From assembly GCA_905221605.1 (NCBI GenBank), contig CAJNDS010000302.1, forward strand, positions 329,450 through 393,449: a stretch of 64,000 nucleotides of DNA, written 5' to 3'. This DNA is from Symbiodinium natans. Its lineage: Eukaryota > Sar > Dinophyceae > Suessiales > Symbiodiniaceae. Below the pieces are notes generated by a model. That model did not search any database. It was not told the origin of the DNA and saw nothing but the letters and a program-made list of their open reading frames with translations. The position numbers were made by a program, and so were the translations under genes. Within the stretch, counting starts at the first letter, position 1; the number at the start of each line of letters is the position of its first letter. Below, one piece after another: positions 63,325 through 64,000 of this stretch.

Positions 63325-63843
63325 GCTGCTCTTCTTGCTATCATCTGCTGCTTCGGCAGAGGCGGGGGAAAACATGACACTCAAGACGAGCAGCAGCCCG
63401 CTCACAAAATACAGGGCCCGGCTGAGGTTCAGGTCAATGCTGCCAACTGCCCTCAGATTTTGCAGTGGTGTACCACACGCAACAAAGGCATCGTTCCTGC
63501 CAGACACATGTTTAGGGTTTAGGGTTTAGGGGTTTAGGGGTTTAGGGTTTCGGGTGCACTCACGCCGTGCAATGCTCTTGCTGCTGCGTGCACAACCACA
63601 ACTGCGATATGGACTGCAACGGAATACCAAACAGTAGCCCAGCGTCAAGACTGACAGCGGGACAACAAAGCCAATGACCCCTTCGGACACCGCCTGCACC
63701 TCGTTTCGATGCAGGGTATCATGCCTTGGGACCTGGGGTTTAGGGTTTAGCGTTTGGGGTTTAGGGTTTAGGGTATCTGCATCTCCTGTCAAACGGGGAA
63801 TCCAGTGCACAACCGGAACCTCCTTAACGAAAGCTTTTCCCAA
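63325..63843 (-). CDS. Minus-strand exons of a putative membrane protein
   Basis: Candidate exons: 63843 to about 63776 (MGKAFVKEVPVVHWIPRLTG), 63732-63564 (EGVIGFVVPLSVLTLGYCLVF, hydrophobic helix, ending at a GTGAGT donor) and about 63493-63325 (LYFVSGLLLVLSVMFSPASA, second hydrophobic helix). The intron 63733-63775 is mostly CCCTAAA/CCCCAAA units and ends CCCCAG. A further open frame continues towards 62968. Phases at the last join are unresolved. No family is recognised. Confidence 0.45.
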
Positions 63844-64000
63844 AGAAACGGAAGGTCTCGCTGATTGCTCATGCTTAGTTCTTCATGGTTGTAGCTTCAA
63901 TAACCTTTCCCTCATCTCCTACCAACCTTCCACAGCCCAGGAGAGGGTCAGTCGGGACCCAATTGCCCAGAAGCAATCGTACAGTGGGCCTGCTGCAAAA

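Larger units (their letters stand above)
34548..63772. repeat. Interspersed telomere-like TTTAGGG/CCCTAAA arrays, about 40 blocks
   Basis: Blocks of 3 to about 50 units recur across the right half in both orientations and are absent from the retrotransposon. From 50.5 kb onward they bracket exon-sized islands, usually CCCTAAA on the left and TTTAGGG on the right (50575-50680, 51562-51688, 52430-52527, 53275-53380, 54118-54236, 58437-58503, 62405-62521). They are interstitial: unique and coding sequence continues on both sides. Confidence 0.9.

Noticed and set aside
51500-63772. TTTAGGG arrays as a chromosome end
   Set aside because: Arrays alternate in orientation, are short and have coding sequence on both sides, so they are interstitial.

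Overview
The window looks like nuclear DNA of a dinoflagellate, probably of the Symbiodiniaceae/Suessiales type. Three things support this. Many short exons can be joined only with GC or GA donors as well as GT, with acceptors of the form AG|G. Telomere-type TTTAGGG/CCCTAAA repeats are scattered through the whole right half. The protein families (lysine-rich, CxxCR-tailed, GYYSEK/KYWVDV-type) resemble large dinoflagellate families I remember. No bacterial operons, rRNA, tRNA or CRISPR arrays are visible.

Left half (1-34.3 kb, minus strand): one giant Ty1/copia-like retrotransposon, read from right to left. It has a leader (34330-33644), a 1742-codon gag with two CCCH zinc fingers (33643-28415), a pol of about 3526 codons (28364-17783) and a third long ORF (ORF3) starting at 17704/9172 and running out of the window at base 1. 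Besides protease, integrase, RT and RNase H, pol carries a region resembling a C5-cytosine methyltransferase and a region resembling a 2-oxoglutarate/Fe(II) dioxygenase. ORF3 carries an ADP-ribosyltransferase-like HGT motif. The pentamer GATAG (element sense) is packed into coding and non-coding parts alike at about 6-13 per kb and almost vanishes outside the element. The apparent 8.4-kb tandem duplication (2688-11119 = 11220-19652) lies exactly at the two ends of two contigs separated by 100 N. It is most simply an unmerged dovetail overlap, so the locus probably holds one element, not two.

Right half (34.3-64 kb): genes with many tiny exons and repeat-filled introns. On the minus strand lies a multi-pass membrane protein gene (34.9-36.8 kb). 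On the plus strand lie a basic RG/lysine-rich protein with a cysteine-rich tail (41.06-43.20 kb), a second lysine-rich protein (44.0-47.9 kb) and a conserved enzyme-like protein of unknown function (48.2-50.3 kb). From 50.4 to 64 kb, exon-sized islands of 60-180 bp sit between telomere-like arrays. One minus-strand gene (60.65-62.79 kb) can be modelled exon by exon, and its introns are made largely or almost wholly of TTTAGGG repeats. Short elements with terminal inverted repeats also occur, and one family coincides with candidate introns (introner-like).

All functional calls come from reading motifs by eye. Exon joins are inferences that need RNA data.
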